Part shown: positions 34,473 to 44,583 of the stretch, piece after piece
Layout of the letters: each line of letters begins with the position of its first letter
How positions within the stretch are numbered: position 1 is the first letter of the stretch
Origin: Pogonophryne albipinna
Lineage: Eukaryota > Chordata > Actinopteri > Perciformes > Artedidraconidae
NCBI GenBank assembly: GCA_028583405.1
Contig: CM053260.1
Span: 29,188,593 to 29,252,592, forward strand
DNA length: 64,000 bases
Reading direction: 5' to 3'
Notes under the pieces: model-generated
Databases searched by the model: none
What the model was told of the DNA's origin: nothing
Seen by the model: only the letters and a program-made list of their open reading frames with translations
Program-made: the position numbers and the translations under genes

Positions 34473-36191
34473 ATTACATTTACATTACATTGCATTTAGC
34501 TGACGCTTTTATCCAAAGCGACTTACAATAAGTGCGTTCGACCAACAAAATAGAAACTTGAAGAAAACAGAATCATATAAGTACATCAGGTTTCATAGAG
34601 CAAAAACATTTCAAGCGCTACTCAACTGGCTTTAGATAAGCCAGCTCTTTATTAGTATATGTGCTTTGTTAATAGTTCTCTCGCTCGAAGTGGAGTCGAA
34701 AGAGATGAGTTTTCAGTCTGCGCCGGAAGGTGTGTAAGCTATCTGCTGTCCTGATGACCATGGGGAGCTCATTCCACCATTTTGGAGCCAGGATAGCAAA
34801 CCCACGTGTTTTTGCTGATGGGAACTTGGGTCCCCTTCGCAGCGAGGGTGCAGCGAGTCGTTTGGTTGATGCAGAGCGGAGTGCACGTGCTGGGGTGTAC
34901 GGTTTAACCATGTCCTGGATGTAGGAAGGGCCAGATCCATTCGCAGCATGGTACGCAAGTACCATTGTCTTGAAGTGGATTCTTGCAGTTACTGGAAGCC
35001 AGTGAAGGCAGCGGAGGAGCGGCGTGGTGTGGGAGAATTTAGGAAGGTTGAAGACCAGGCGAGCAGCTGCATTCTGGATGAGCTGCAGAGGTCGGATGGC
35101 ACATGCAGGTAGACCAGCCAGGAGGGAGTTGCAGTAGTCTAGGCGTGAGATGACGAGAGCCTGGACCAGAATCTGCGTCGCTTTCTGGGTCAGCTGGGGA
35201 CGCATCCTCCTGATGTTGTAAAGCGTGTATCTGCAGCAACGGGTTGTAGCAGCGATGTTTGCAGTGAAGGACAGGTTGTTATCTAGGGTCACACCCAGAT
35301 TCCTTGCAGTCTGAGTCGGGGAAACAACAGAGGTGCCGATGTTGATTGTTAGGTCAAGAGTGGGACAATCTTTTCCCGGAAGGAAAAGCAGTTCAGTCTT
35401 GTCAAGGTTGAGCTTGAGGTGATGAGCAGACATCCACTGAGAGATGTCAGCTAGACAAGCAGAGATGCGTGCGACGACCTGGGTCTCTGAGCGGGGAAAG
35501 GACAGAATTAATTGGGTGTCGTCAGCGTAGCAGTGGTATGAAAAACCATGCGGGCTAATGACTGATCCGAGCGAGTTTGTGTACAAGGAGAAGAGGAGGG
35601 GACCAAGAACAGAGCCCTGAGGGACCCCTGTAGTTAATTGACAAGGGTCGGACTCGGACCCTCTCCAAGTAACCCTGTAGGTGCGGTCTTTGAGGTATGA
35701 GGTGAGGAGGGAAAGTGCAGAGCCTGAAACTCCAAGTTCTTGGAGAGTGCGAAGGAGGATCTGATGGTTCACCGTGTCGAATGCAGCAGACAGGTCCAGC
35801 AGGATGATGACAGAGGAGAGGGATGCTGCTTTAGCAGTGTGCAGTTCCTCAGTGACAGCAAGGAGGGCAGTTTCTGTGGAGTGACCTGCCTTGAAACCAG
35901 ACTGGTGCGGATCCAGCAGGTTGTTCTGATGGAGATAACAGGAGAGTTGTTTAAAGACAGCGCGTTCAAGTGTTTTAGACAGGAACGGGAGGAGAGAGAC
36001 AGGCCTGTAGTTTATAACATCAGACGGGTTGAGAGTGGGTTTCTTTAGGAGAGGGTTTACTCTTGCCTCCTTGAGACTGTTTGGAAAGTGACCAGAAGTT
36101 AGAGAAGTGTTGATGAAATGGGTGAGAAACGGTAGAATATCAGGAGCGATAGTCTGAAGGAGGTTTGAAGGGATAGGGTCCAGAGGACAGG
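34473..36191 (-). mobile_element. 5'-truncated L2 (Maui-like) LINE inserted in the 57-bp array
   Basis: Minus orientation. It is flanked by a 5-bp duplication, TACAC (34468-34472 and 36192-36196), within an otherwise continuous minisatellite unit. The 3' tail (34473-34540) has (ATGTAA)-type repeats and TCGCTTTGGATAAAAGC on the minus strand, the classic fish L2 tail. The coding part is an intact C-terminal half of ORF2. The intact frame and clean duplication mean a young insertion, later than the growth of the array. Confidence 0.92.
34669..36190 (-). CDS. L2 LINE reverse transcriptase, C-terminal part of ORF2 (intact frame)
   Basis: It encodes the reverse transcriptase that copies the LINE RNA at a nicked target. 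Blocks in order are PLDPIPSNLLQ, NYRPVSLLPFLSK, HQSGFKAGHSTETALL, DLSAAFDTVNH, GVPQGSVLGPLLFSLYTN, the catalytic YADDTQL, LNLDKTELLFL, ARNLGVTLDNNLSF, ISRLDYCNSLLAGLP and PLQLIQNAAARLV. The stop is at 34669. All expected RT core motifs from block 0 onward are present without a stop. The endonuclease and the N-terminus are missing because the copy is 5'-truncated at 36190, so it cannot retrotranspose by itself. The frame runs on into the flanking minisatellite and gives a chimeric 797-codon frame; that fusion is fortuitous. Confidence 0.92.
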
Positions 36192-37065
36192 TACACCTGA
36201 ACATCAGCAGGAGAGGACTCTTTAAAGTAGAGACACTACATACTGATATATACCTGAACATCAGCAGGAGAGGACTCTTTAAAGTAGAGACAATACATAC
36301 TGATATACACCTGAACATCAGCAGGAGAGGACTCTTTAAAGTACAGACACTACATACTGATATACACCTGAACATCAGCAGGAGAGGACTCTTTAAAGTA
36401 CAGACACTACATACTGATATACACCTGAACATCAGCAGGAGAAGACTCTTTAAAGTACAGACACTACATACTGATATACACCTGAACATCAGCAGGAGAG
36501 GACTCTTTAAAGTAGAGACACTACATACTGATATACACCTGAACATCAGCAGGATAGGACTCTTTAAAGTAGAGACACTACATACTGATATACACCTGAA
36601 CATCAGCAGGAGAGGACTCTTTAAAGTAGAGACACTACATACTGATATACACCTGAACATCAGCAGGAGAGGACTCTTTAAAGTAGAGACACTACATACT
36701 GATATACACCTGAACATCAGCAGGAGAGGACTCTTTAAAGTAGAGACACTACATACTGATATACACCTGAACATCAGCAGGAGAGGACTCTTTAAAGTAG
36801 AGACACTACATACTGATATACACCTGAACATCAGCAGGAGAGGACTCTTTAAAGTAGAGACACTACATACTGATATACACCTGAACATCAGCAGGAGAGG
36901 ACTCTTTAAAGTAGAGACACTACATACTGATATACACCTGGACATCAGCAGGAGAGGACTCTTTAAAGTAGAGACACTACATACTGATATACACCTGAAC
37001 ATCAGCAGGAGAGGACTCTTTAAAGTAGAGACACTACATACTGATATACACCTGAACATCAACAG
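36192..37065. repeat. 57-bp minisatellite array 2, right part (about 15 units)
   Basis: It continues the array split by the L2 element. The unit nearest the left end carries the second TACAC copy. Some units have the variant AAAGTACAGAC instead of AAAGTAGAGAC, clustered next to each other (36330-36470), which shows local unit duplication. Confidence 0.95.
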
Positions 37066-37472
37066 GGTTAGGGTATCAACAGGATATCAACAACTCTGCA
37101 TTTAACAAATAAGCATGTACACATAGTTGAAGCAGTAATATAGCACCTGACCATCGGCTGGTGTTAACGATAAATCATGTTTGACACCTCGACATGGTTC
37201 AGTTCAAGCTGCCAGCAGCTCATTCTTCTAGACCTACAAGCAGCTGCTACTGAAAACTGATAATAAAAACTTTAAGAGTTGAAGGTGAATATCCACTTTG
37301 CACACATCCTGCACAGCCTCGCTCTCCAAGGGACATTTCAACGTCCTTCTTCTTTGTTTCCATCAGGTGAGCATCTGAAGAAAATCACAGGAGACTTTGT
37401 GTAAAGTTACAGCTGGAACTGTGACTCTAAATGTGGAGTGGGCCTGTTTGATCTGATGCAGGAGGCTCTAAC
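37066..37472. other. 3' flank of the CD22-like gene
   Basis: It lies downstream of the last recognisable cytoplasmic exon. I could not find the usual final exon with a clear tyrosine inhibitory motif on the minus strand. If the 37565 exon is read past its donor, it stops at 37407. Confidence 0.4.
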
Positions 37473-37565
37473 CTGACTGGACTTCACACCATGTCTTCCT
37501 GCTCCTCTGTCTTCTGTCTGTGCTGCAGTGTGTGAGTCGTTCTCATACTCAGGATCAGAGTCCAA
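37473..37565 (-). CDS. CD22-like receptor, cytoplasmic exon 2
   Basis: It follows an acceptor (TTCATCAG) at 37566 and ends at a GTTAGA donor, 93 nt, phase 0 at both ends. The peptide contains LDSDPEYENDSHTAAQTED. The DPEYEN tyrosine is the kind of phosphorylation site seen in the tails of teleost CD22-like and SIGLEC-like proteins. If the donor is not used the frame continues 22 codons to a stop at 37407. Whether a further tail exon exists outside the recognised set is unknown. Confidence 0.7.
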
Positions 37566-37805
37566 CTGATGAAGAGAGAGAAGACTCAATTAGACCGTCG
37601 TTCATGAAACCCGCATATCCTTAAATATATATATTATTTTTTTTCACATTTTAAAGTTGATGCCAATTATTTCTTTTCTAAATTCATTACTAGTTTCAAC
37701 TCAGGAAGTTGTCTTTAATCACAAGTTCTCTTCACATTGCATTTATGAGCCACAGGATAGCTTTGACGAAGGGGAAATGTTGTCAATCGGTCCGCCCTCT
37801 CTCAC

Positions 37806-37860
37806 CTCTATCTCTTCAGATTCATGTGCTTCAGTGGTGGAGCGCAGAGCTTTCTTCTTC
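37806..37860 (-). CDS. CD22-like receptor, cytoplasmic exon 1
   Basis: It follows acceptor TATCCAG and ends at donor GTGAGA. 55 nt complete the codon split after the transmembrane exon (AG+G = R). The peptide reads KKKALRSTTEAHESEEIE, a basic stop-transfer stretch just inside the membrane followed by an acidic tail. Phase fits both neighbours. Confidence 0.78.
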
Positions 37861-37947
37861 CTGGATAAAGGGCAACAACAAATACAGATTTTATTTCATA
37901 ACAGTAAACTAAAAGATGTTTGAACTGATGAATTGATATTGTTGTAC

Positions 37948-38029
37948 CTCGTCCACAGACTCAGGAGAAACACAGGAATCAGCATCAACACCCTCGTCCT
38001 GATGATATTCACTATCATTGTTGAACTCC
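37948..38029 (-). CDS. CD22-like receptor, transmembrane exon
   Basis: Acceptor GTTTCCAG, donor GTACAA, 82 nt. The translation includes SSTMIVNIIRTRVLMLIP and then VFLLSLWTR, a hydrophobic span broken by two arginines and a threonine (RTR), ending in positive charge. Relatives have a cleaner hydrophobic run here, so the RTR may weaken membrane insertion. Phase 1 in, phase 2 out. Confidence 0.75.
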
Positions 38030-38212
38030 CTGGAAACATGATTACATATGTGATACTTCTAACTGCTAGATTAGTAGATTGATAAATCACATTGTCAGTG
38101 TCATACACCTCTGACCCCATGGAGGTTCCTCCGTGAACACTGACATTTTGAATATGCTTGGGTTGCTTCATATTACAAAGTGAATCAGGTCTGGTGAATG
38201 TGGAGAACTTAC

Positions 38213-38473
38213 CTGCCACAACAATCAGATGAAAGGTGGAGTTACTACGTCTTAACTTGTTCTGGGCTCCACAGGAATAACTCCCACTGTGTTCAGCTCT
38301 GAAGTCAGTGATGGTGAAGATCTGTCCTGAAGCTTTTGGAGAGTCTTCATCCTCCTTGTACCAGGTGTAGTTAGCTGCTGGGTTAGCATCACTGCTACAG
38401 GTCAGAGTCACTGAACTGCCCTCCTCTATCTCAGCAGAGGGACTCACTGACACAGAGGGGAGCTTTGGAGCAT
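38213..38473 (-). CDS. CD22-like receptor, C2-type Ig domain exon
   Basis: A 261-nt exon with phase 1 at both ends, the usual Ig-domain exon format, with acceptor CTTTTTCCAG and donor GTAAGT. The peptide begins APKLPSVSVSPSAEIEEGSS. It has the first Ig cysteine in VTLTCSS, the core tryptophan in NYTWYKE, and the second cysteine in HSGSYSCGA. The domain is intact, is membrane-proximal, and should form an extracellular ligand or spacer module. This exon type is very characteristic of teleost CD22-like proteins. Confidence 0.85.
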
Positions 38474-39167
38474 CTGGAAAAAGGATATGGAAATGGAAAG
38501 TATTTCAAACATTAAAACATGTTGTCACACATGATTGACTTTAGTTTTTTCTTTATTATTTATATATTGAGATGTAGATCCTTGTGTTAGATTCCTGGAA
38601 ACTGGCAGCCAATAACAAGTCTTTATTTATATGTTTTACATCAATGACCCCACACCTTTTTCTTTTTATTACAAGACTTAGTTTAATACTTGATTCTGAT
38701 TGGTGAATTTGGACATTTCTGAGGTTATTAATACTCGCTAACAGAACGTTGCTAAGGATAACATGACTGTTGTTAAGGAGGATCAAGGGACTATATGCAG
38801 TCATATCAATCCGCAGATAGAAGTCCGGTCGATTTAACGTCAGCTTTGGACAGCAAACATCACAGAGTACTTTTTGAATCTTCATATTTTATTTGTTGAG
38901 CGCACTGGCCAATTTTGAAAACACTTTGAATAGTTACTTGGACATATTTTGTAAACAATTGTAATTCTTAACATGTTTGGCTTATTGCAAGCTAATGCGC
39001 TTGGAGGATACTTGTTGTTTGTATCTTTATGGTTGTCTGCCCTTATTGTTAGTCGCTTGTATGAAAATGAAATTGATGTATTGCACTTCAGAAGACTGCG
39101 GTGACTCCAGCATGTCTGAATTTGTCATTGTATTGTAATGTCAGTGTGTATTTATGAGTAAACTCAC

Positions 39168-39283
39168 ACACTGGAGGAGAGGGGAAGTCTTCATGTCCTT
39201 CAAAAGCACAATAGACGTTGTCTCTGTGCTGAAACAAGCCTTCATAAGAAGATTTCATCGTCCTCGTGATTTTCTTTCTGTTC
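39168..39283 (-). pseudogene. Truncated C2-type Ig exon, 5' half lost to (AT)n
   Basis: The 3' half parallels exon 39945-40142. It reads QHRDNVYCAFEGHEDFPSPP and ends at the same CAGTGT|GTGAGT donor. The 5' half, with the first cysteine and tryptophan, is missing. In its place lies (TA)n at 39284-39303, and no acceptor is visible. It therefore looks like a duplicated Ig exon broken by a microsatellite or deletion, probably skipped in splicing. Because it is a phase 1-1 exon type, skipping would keep the frame. Confidence 0.7.
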
Positions 39284-39453
39284 TATATATATATATATAT
39301 ATAGATGTACATACACATTAACACAACTGTGTATTGCAATTTGGAAATAAAGAGCAATAGTAACTCTTCATCCAATAGTCATTACACAAACATCAACTTT
39401 TCCAGTATTTGTAGGTGTACTTTGTATTTTCCTCAGTGTGTGTTGATCAGTAC

Positions 39454-39810
39454 CTGTGACAGTCAGAGTGGTACCAGGTAAATCAGTCCTCCATTCAAAG
39501 CTTGGTGTATTGAATTTGAAGAGATACTGAGCTGAATATGAGTCTCTCAGGTCAGAGATCCTCAGAGTGGAGCGTCCTCTCTCTGTGTCAAGGATCTGAA
39601 CACGACCTGCATACTGGGAGTCTTCACTAAGGTCCTCAGGTTGAGAGGGATTCTGTCCCGGATGACTACGCTCAGCTATGAACCAGAACTTAGATTCAAC
39701 ATCGTCTTCAAAGCTGCTGTACGTGCAGGAAATGTCTACTGATGATCCTTTGGGAGTGCAGATGCTTCTCTCAGAGTAAGTCACTCTGTTGCAAGTTTGA
39801 CCTCTGACAC
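39454..39810 (-). CDS. CD22-like receptor, second V-type Ig domain exon
   Basis: 357 nt, phase 1-1, acceptor ATTTTTCAG and donor GTACTG. The peptide starts VRGQTCNRVTYSERSICTPK. It has the first Ig cysteine in VDISCTYSS, the tryptophan in SKFWFIAE, an AGRVQILD strand and the RSTLRISDLRDSYSAQYLF block. The second canonical cysteine, expected in the YxC motif, reads YLF, as in this family where the D-x-A-x-Y-x-F form is usual. The domain is a paralogue of 40268-40614, so the gene grew by V-exon duplication. Confidence 0.82.
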
Positions 39811-39944
39811 CTGAAAAATAAAAACATATATTTGTTTCTATCTTTCAGCAGTAATTTCAACAGGAGAAAAAATGACCAATAGAGTTCAATATAAAACACC
39901 ACTAGATGTGTGTGTGTTATTAGAAGTCTTTGGAGTAAACTCAC

Positions 39945-40142
39945 ACACTGGAGGAGAGGGAAAGTCCTCATGTCCCTTTAAAGCGCAGGAATAACTGTCT
40001 GCATTGTTCGTTATATTTGTATAATAAGATGTTTCTCTCTGAATTCTTTGTCCGTTCTTGTACCAGATGTAGGGAGGATTATAAGATGGAGGACAACTGT
40101 TCTGACAATGCAGCCGGTTACATTCAGATGTGACCTGGAGGT
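39945..40142 (-). CDS. CD22-like receptor, first C2-type Ig domain exon
   Basis: 198 nt, phase 1-1, acceptor CAAATCCAG and donor GTGAGT. The translation includes LQVTSECNRLHCQNSCPP, YIWYKNGQRI, and the second cysteine in DSYSCALKGHEDFPSPP. It is a short C2-like fold with extra cysteines near the start. It sits between the two V exons, the repeating V-C2 order of teleost CD22-like genes. Confidence 0.8.
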
Positions 40143-40264
40143 CTGGATTTGTGAAGGAACAGGAATTGTATTTAAGACAAAAACTGTCAAAACACACGCA
40201 TATTATTATTATTATATCCAAGACATTAATACATAATTAACTTATAATTGAAAATTGTTACTTG

Positions 40265-40614
40265 TTACAAAATGACGCCAGTTGAACCATCATATTTTCC
40301 ATCTGGTTGGTTTGTTTCGAATCTGAACCAGTACTCAGCTGAGTCGCTCTCTCTCAGGTTTCTGATTCTCAGAGTGCAGACGTTGTTTTCACAGCGACCC
40401 TCGACACGACCTGAATACTCTGAGGCTGTGAACAGATCTACAGGTTCACCATCTTTCTGTTTAGTGGACCAGAATGTTTTCTGTACTGTGTTTACACGAC
40501 CTCTCCATGTGGATGGGTATTTGTAGGTGCATCTTATCTCCACTGTTGATCCTTTCACTGCACAGATCTCAGTAGAAGAGTAAGTCACTCCCCAGTCATT
40601 CTGACCCTGAACCA
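40265..40614 (-). pseudogene. CD22-like receptor, first V-type Ig exon with in-frame stop
   Basis: Acceptor TGTGTTTCAG precedes 40614, and its first two bases complete the split codon of the signal exon. The peptide holds VVQGQNDWGVTYSSTEICAV, cysteines in IRCTYKY and NNVCTLRIRNLRESDSAEYW, and FRFETNQPDGKYDGSTGVIL. A TAA at 40265-40267 follows. In relatives two to four more codons (a SVT-like end) precede the donor. Here the only nearby GT donors (GTAACA) lie at or after the stop or shift the frame. A short deletion at the exon's 3' edge is the likely cause. A protein ending after one V domain, or a sequencing error, are alternatives. Confidence 0.78.
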
Positions 40615-41354
40615 CTGAAACACAGAGCACATCAGAAACTAGAATCAAAGTTAATGACTTAAGTTAACAATTAGTTAAGATTCAGTGCATCAAACTATAA
40701 ATGTGTTTATGGGATGAATGTAACCAGAACAAGCTTCAAGATCAAATTATCAGCAGACATTATTATAAAAATGTTCATGAACTTATGAGCTGAACTGAAA
40801 CTAAGAAACATATCATGTATTTATCATAGTTGAGTTTCTATGTACGTCACCTGTTAATTCATTTTAAGGCAGTTTATAACTGCTGAAAATACTAATGTAT
40901 GACTTTGTTGTTTCTGAACTAAACCAGGTAGAACAGAAGTCCCAACAACAAGGTGTCAACATGCCTGCAAGAACATACAAAGATTAAGAATACTATTCAT
41001 TATAGTTCATGTCTGTGCTTTTCTGGTCCAGTTTCCTCTCTGTTCGCTCTGTGGTCAGGTTGCTGCTGAGTTAAGTTGAACAATACAAATAAATGGAGAG
41101 CACTGAGGTGTGAGCAGCTTCTGTCTGATATACAGATAAGAAAAAGAAGAAGACTGCTGTGACTCAGAGCGTGGGAATATAACACTGAGGACAGAGAGGA
41201 GGGAAGAAACTGGAAGTGTGTGGTGCAGATGTATGATCGATAAGAGTTGAGTCAATATGTTATGACTTAGAATAAGAAAATCTCTCTAAATCACTTAATT
41301 TTAAAGGTCCCATGTCATGCTTTTCTGGTTATTACCCGTCCCATTGTGTGTTAT

Positions 41355-41843
41355 TGTTACGATGTGTGAAGCAGGCAGGACCCAAATGCAGATTAAAGTG
41401 AAAATTCCTTTATTTCAAGGCTATAACAAAAACAGAACACTCACCGGAGACTTACTCACTAAACAAGACGAACAGACAAAGACAGACAGAAAAACCAGAA
41501 CTTAAATACACACAAGACTAATTATACAAACAAGACACAGGTGAGGAGGGAGGAGAAAACACAGGGACACCAGGTGCACACAATCGGGTAATAAGACACA
41601 CCAGGGAAACTAACGACAGGGAACCACAGACAGATCTAAAGACAAAACACAACGCAGACAGAAAACCAAAGACAGATCTAGACAAGACACAACGCAGACA
41701 GAAAACCAAAAACAGATCTCGACAAGACAAAACATAACACAGACAGAAACAGGCAAGAAAGGAGGTGAAGACCTTTCAAAATAAAACATGAAACAAAAGA
41801 CAGAAAAAGACAAGACAAAATACAATAAAGACAGATCGTGACA
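41355..41843 (-). mobile_element. LTR of a retrotransposon (489 bp)
   Basis: On the minus strand the LTR begins TGTCACGATCTG and ends CATCGTAACA, the TG..CA form. It contains AATAAAGGAATTTTCAC as a polyadenylation signal near the end and TGCATTTGGGTCCTG close to the terminus. A purine tract (sixteen G at 41847-41862, preceded by GAG) lies just upstream, as expected at a 3' LTR. The matching 5' LTR was not found up to 46 kb, so this is a truncated copy. Confidence 0.7.
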
Positions 41844-41862
41844 GTACCCCCCCCCCCCCCCC

Positions 41863-44583
41863 TCAAGGGACGGATCCCAGACGTCCCAAAAAAAGAACAC
41901 AACAGTCCAAAACCTCAAGCAGGGTGGATGGAGGGAGTCCGGAGGAGGGACGTATCACTAGGCCACCAGGGTGGGTGGAGGGGGTCAGGAGGACGGGACT
42001 GAGCTGACCGCCCAGGAGCACAGCAGAGGACCAGGAAGGGATCTCGGGCGGACGGCCCGGGGGCAAGGCAGAGTTCAAAAAGGGGGACTCGGGCGGACGG
42101 CCCGGGGGCAAGGCAGAGTTCAAGGAGGGGTTCTCGGGCGGACGGCCCGGGGGCAAGGTAGAGTTCAAAAAGGGGTTCTCGGGCGGACGGCCCGGGGTCA
42201 AGGCAGAGTTCAAAAAGGGGTATTCGGGCGCACGGCCCGGGGGCAAGGCAGAATTAAAAAAGGGGGACTCGGGCGGACGGCCCGGGGGCAAGGCAGAGTT
42301 CAAAAAGGGGGACTCGGGCGGACGGCCCGGGGGCAAGGCAGAGTTCAAGGAGGGGCGAAGACCACAGCTCTCAGGGGACCGGGCAGGAGCCGGTGTTGAC
42401 CGGACAGTAACCAGAGCCGGTGGAACATGTGTCGGCAAGATTTCCCACGGAAGAGGACAAGGAGTTGGCAGGACCCCCGGCGAGACATGTGATGTCGAGG
42501 CCTCCAACGAAACAGGACATGGGGTTGGCAGGACCCCCTGTAGAAGAGTAGCCGGCGGGGCCTCCAACGGCACAGGACACAGGGTTGGCAGGATCCCCAG
42601 CAGGAGAGTAGTCGGCGGGGCCTCCAACGGCACAGGACATAGGATTGGCAGGACCCCCGGCAGGAGAGTAGACGGCGGGGCCTCCAACGGCACAGGACAT
42701 AGGATTGGCAGGACCCCCGGCAGGAGAGTAGAAGGCGGGACCTCCAACGAGACAGGACAAAGGGTTGGCAGGACCCCCGGCAGGAGAGCAGTCGGCGGGG
42801 CCCCCAACGGGACAGGACAAGGTGCTGGCAGGACCCCCGGCAGAAGAGTAGTCGGCCGGGCCTCCAACGGGACAGTACACAGGGTTGGCAGGACCCCCGG
42901 CTGGAGAGTAGTCGGCGGGGCCTCCAACGGGACAGGACACAGGGTTGGCAGGACCCCCGGCAGGAGAGTAGTCGGCGGAGCCTCCAACGGCACCAGACAT
43001 AAGATTGGCAGGACCCCCGGCAGGAGATTAGATGGCGGGACCTCCAACGAGACAGGACAAAGGGTTGGCAGGACCCCCGGCAGGAGAGTAGACGGCGGGA
43101 CCTCCAACGGGTCAGGACATAGGGTTGGCAGGACCCCCGGCAGGAGAGTAGTCGGCGGGGCCTCCAACGAGACAGGACAAGGAGCTGGCAGGACCCCCGG
43201 CAGGAGAGTAGACAGCGGGACCTCCAACGGGACAGGACAAAGGGTTGGCAGGACCCCCAGCGGAACCTCCAACGGTACTTGAGTAGGGACTTGAGTGGGA
43301 ACTCGAGAGGAAACTTGAGAGTTGACTTGAGAGATGACTTGAGAGGGATCTTGAGAGGGAACTTGAACGGAGACTTGAGAGGGGACTTGAGAAGGGACTC
43401 GATAGGGAACTCGAGAGGGGACTCGAGAGAGAGGGCTTGAGAGGGAACTCGAGAGGAGACTCGAGAGGTGACGCGAGAGGTGACGCGAGAGGGAACTCGA
43501 GAGGTGACTTGAGAGGGAACTCGAGAGGAGACTCGAGAGGGGACTTGAGAGGGAACTCGAGAGGAGACTTGAGAGGGGACTCGAGAGGGGACTTGAGAAG
43601 TGTCTTGAGAGGGGACTTGAGAAGTGTCTTGAAAGGGGACTCGAGAGGGGACTTGAGAGGGGACTCGAAAAGAGACTCGAGAGGGGACCTGAGAGGGAAC
43701 TCGAGAGGAGACTTGAGAGGGAACTTGAGAGGAGACTCGAGAGGGGACTCGAAAGGGAACTGGAGAGGGAACTGGAGAGGGGACTGGAGAGGGGACTGGA
43801 GAGGAAACTGGAGAGGGGACTCGAGAGAGAACTTGAGAAGGGACTAGAGAAGGGACTAGAGAGAGGACTTGGGAAGGGACTAGAGGAGGGACTCGGGAAG
43901 GGACCAGAGGAGGGACTCGGGAAGGGACCAGAGGAGGGACTCGAGAGGGGACTTGAGGGGTGACTCGAGAGGGGACTCGAGGGGTGACTTGAGAGCGGAC
44001 TCGAGAGGGAACTCGAGGGGATACTTGAGAGGTGACTTGAGAGGTGACTTGAGAAGTGTCTTGAAAGGGGACTCGAGATGGGACTCGAGAGGGGACTCGA
44101 GATGGGACTCGAGAGGGGACTCGAGAGAAGACTTGAGAGGGAACTGGAGAGGAGACTAGAGAGATGACTCGAGAGGAGGCTTGAGAGGTGACTTGAGAGG
44201 GGACTCGAGATGGGACTGGAGAGGGGACTCAAGAGGTAGCTCGAGAGGAGACTTGAGAGGTAACTGGAGAGGAGACTTGAGAGAGTTGGTTCGCCAACAG
44301 AACACGGGGGGCTGGAGTCGGCCGGTATGCTGACAGGACTCGGGGAGCTGGCGTCGGCTGGAGAGCCAGCAGGAGACGAGGTGCTGGAGTCGGCCGGTAT
44401 ACTGACAGGACTCGGGGAGCTGGCGTCGGCTGGAGAGCCAGCAGGAGACGAGGTGCTGGAGTCGGCCGGTACGCCGACAGGACACGGGGAGCTGGCGTCG
44501 GACGGACAGCCAACAGGAGACGAGGTGCTGGAGTCGGCCGGTACGCCGACAGGACACGGGGAGCTGGCGTCGGCCAGAGACAA
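41863..44583 (-). CDS. Proline/serine-rich repeat frame inside LTR element
   Basis: A 906-codon minus-strand frame made almost wholly of tandem repeats. From the N-terminus the underlying arrays are 72 bp, 12 bp (about 80 units), 60 bp (about 13) and 45 bp (about 7); a 33-bp array lies just upstream. All units are multiples of three, so the frame survives gains and losses. The peptides are low-complexity, for example SSPLSSPLSS, LLPGVLPTLCPV and LNSALPPGRPPESPF. The end reads LFLGRLGSVP just before the purine tract, the position of the last residues of an LTR-element polyprotein. No protease, RT or integrase motif is visible. It could be a rapidly expanding tail of a retroelement protein, or non-coding. 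I do not recognise a host protein. Confidence 0.45.
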   Translation of the reverse strand: MSLADASSPCPVGVPADSSTSSPVGCPSDASSPCPVGVPADSSTSSPAGSPADASSPSPVSIPADSSTSSPAGSPADASSPSPVSIPADSSPPCSVGEPTLSSLLSSYLSSLLSSYLLSPLSSPISSPLSSHLSSLLSSHLSSLLSSSLSSLLSSPLSSPISSPLSSPISSPLSRHFSSHLSSHLSSIPSSSLSSPLSSHPSSPLSSHPSSPLSSPSSGPFPSPSSGPFPSPSSSPFPSPLSSPFSSPFSSSLSSPLSSFLSSPLSSPLSSSLSSSLSSPLSSLLSSSLSSLLSSSLSGPLSSLFSSPLSSPLSSPLSRHFSSPLSRHFSSPLSSPLSSLLSSSLSSPLSSLLSSSLSSHLSSSLSRHLSRHLSSLLSSSLSSPLSRVPSRVPYRVPSQVPSQVSVQVPSQDPSQVISQVNSQVSSRVPTQVPTQVPLEVPLGVLPTLCPVPLEVPLSTLLPGVLPAPCPVSLEAPPTTLLPGVLPTLCPDPLEVPPSTLLPGVLPTLCPVSLEVPPSNLLPGVLPILCLVPLEAPPTTLLPGVLPTLCPVPLEAPPTTLQPGVLPTLCTVPLEARPTTLLPGVLPAPCPVPLGAPPTALLPGVLPTLCPVSLEVPPSTLLPGVLPILCPVPLEAPPSTLLPGVLPILCPVPLEAPPTTLLLGILPTLCPVPLEAPPATLLQGVLPTPCPVSLEASTSHVSPGVLPTPCPLPWEILPTHVPPALVTVRSTPAPARSPESCGLRPSLNSALPPGRPPESPFLNSALPPGRPPESPFFNSALPPGRAPEYPFLNSALTPGRPPENPFLNSTLPPGRPPENPSLNSALPPGRPPESPFLNSALPPGRPPEIPSWSSAVLLGGQLSPVLLTPSTHPGGLVIRPSSGLPPSTLLEVLDCCVLFLGRLGSVP

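Noticed and set aside
34669..37062. A single 797-codon protein
   Set aside because: Its first third is 57-bp minisatellite translation; only the L2 RT part is a real coding family. Kept only as a chimeric frame.
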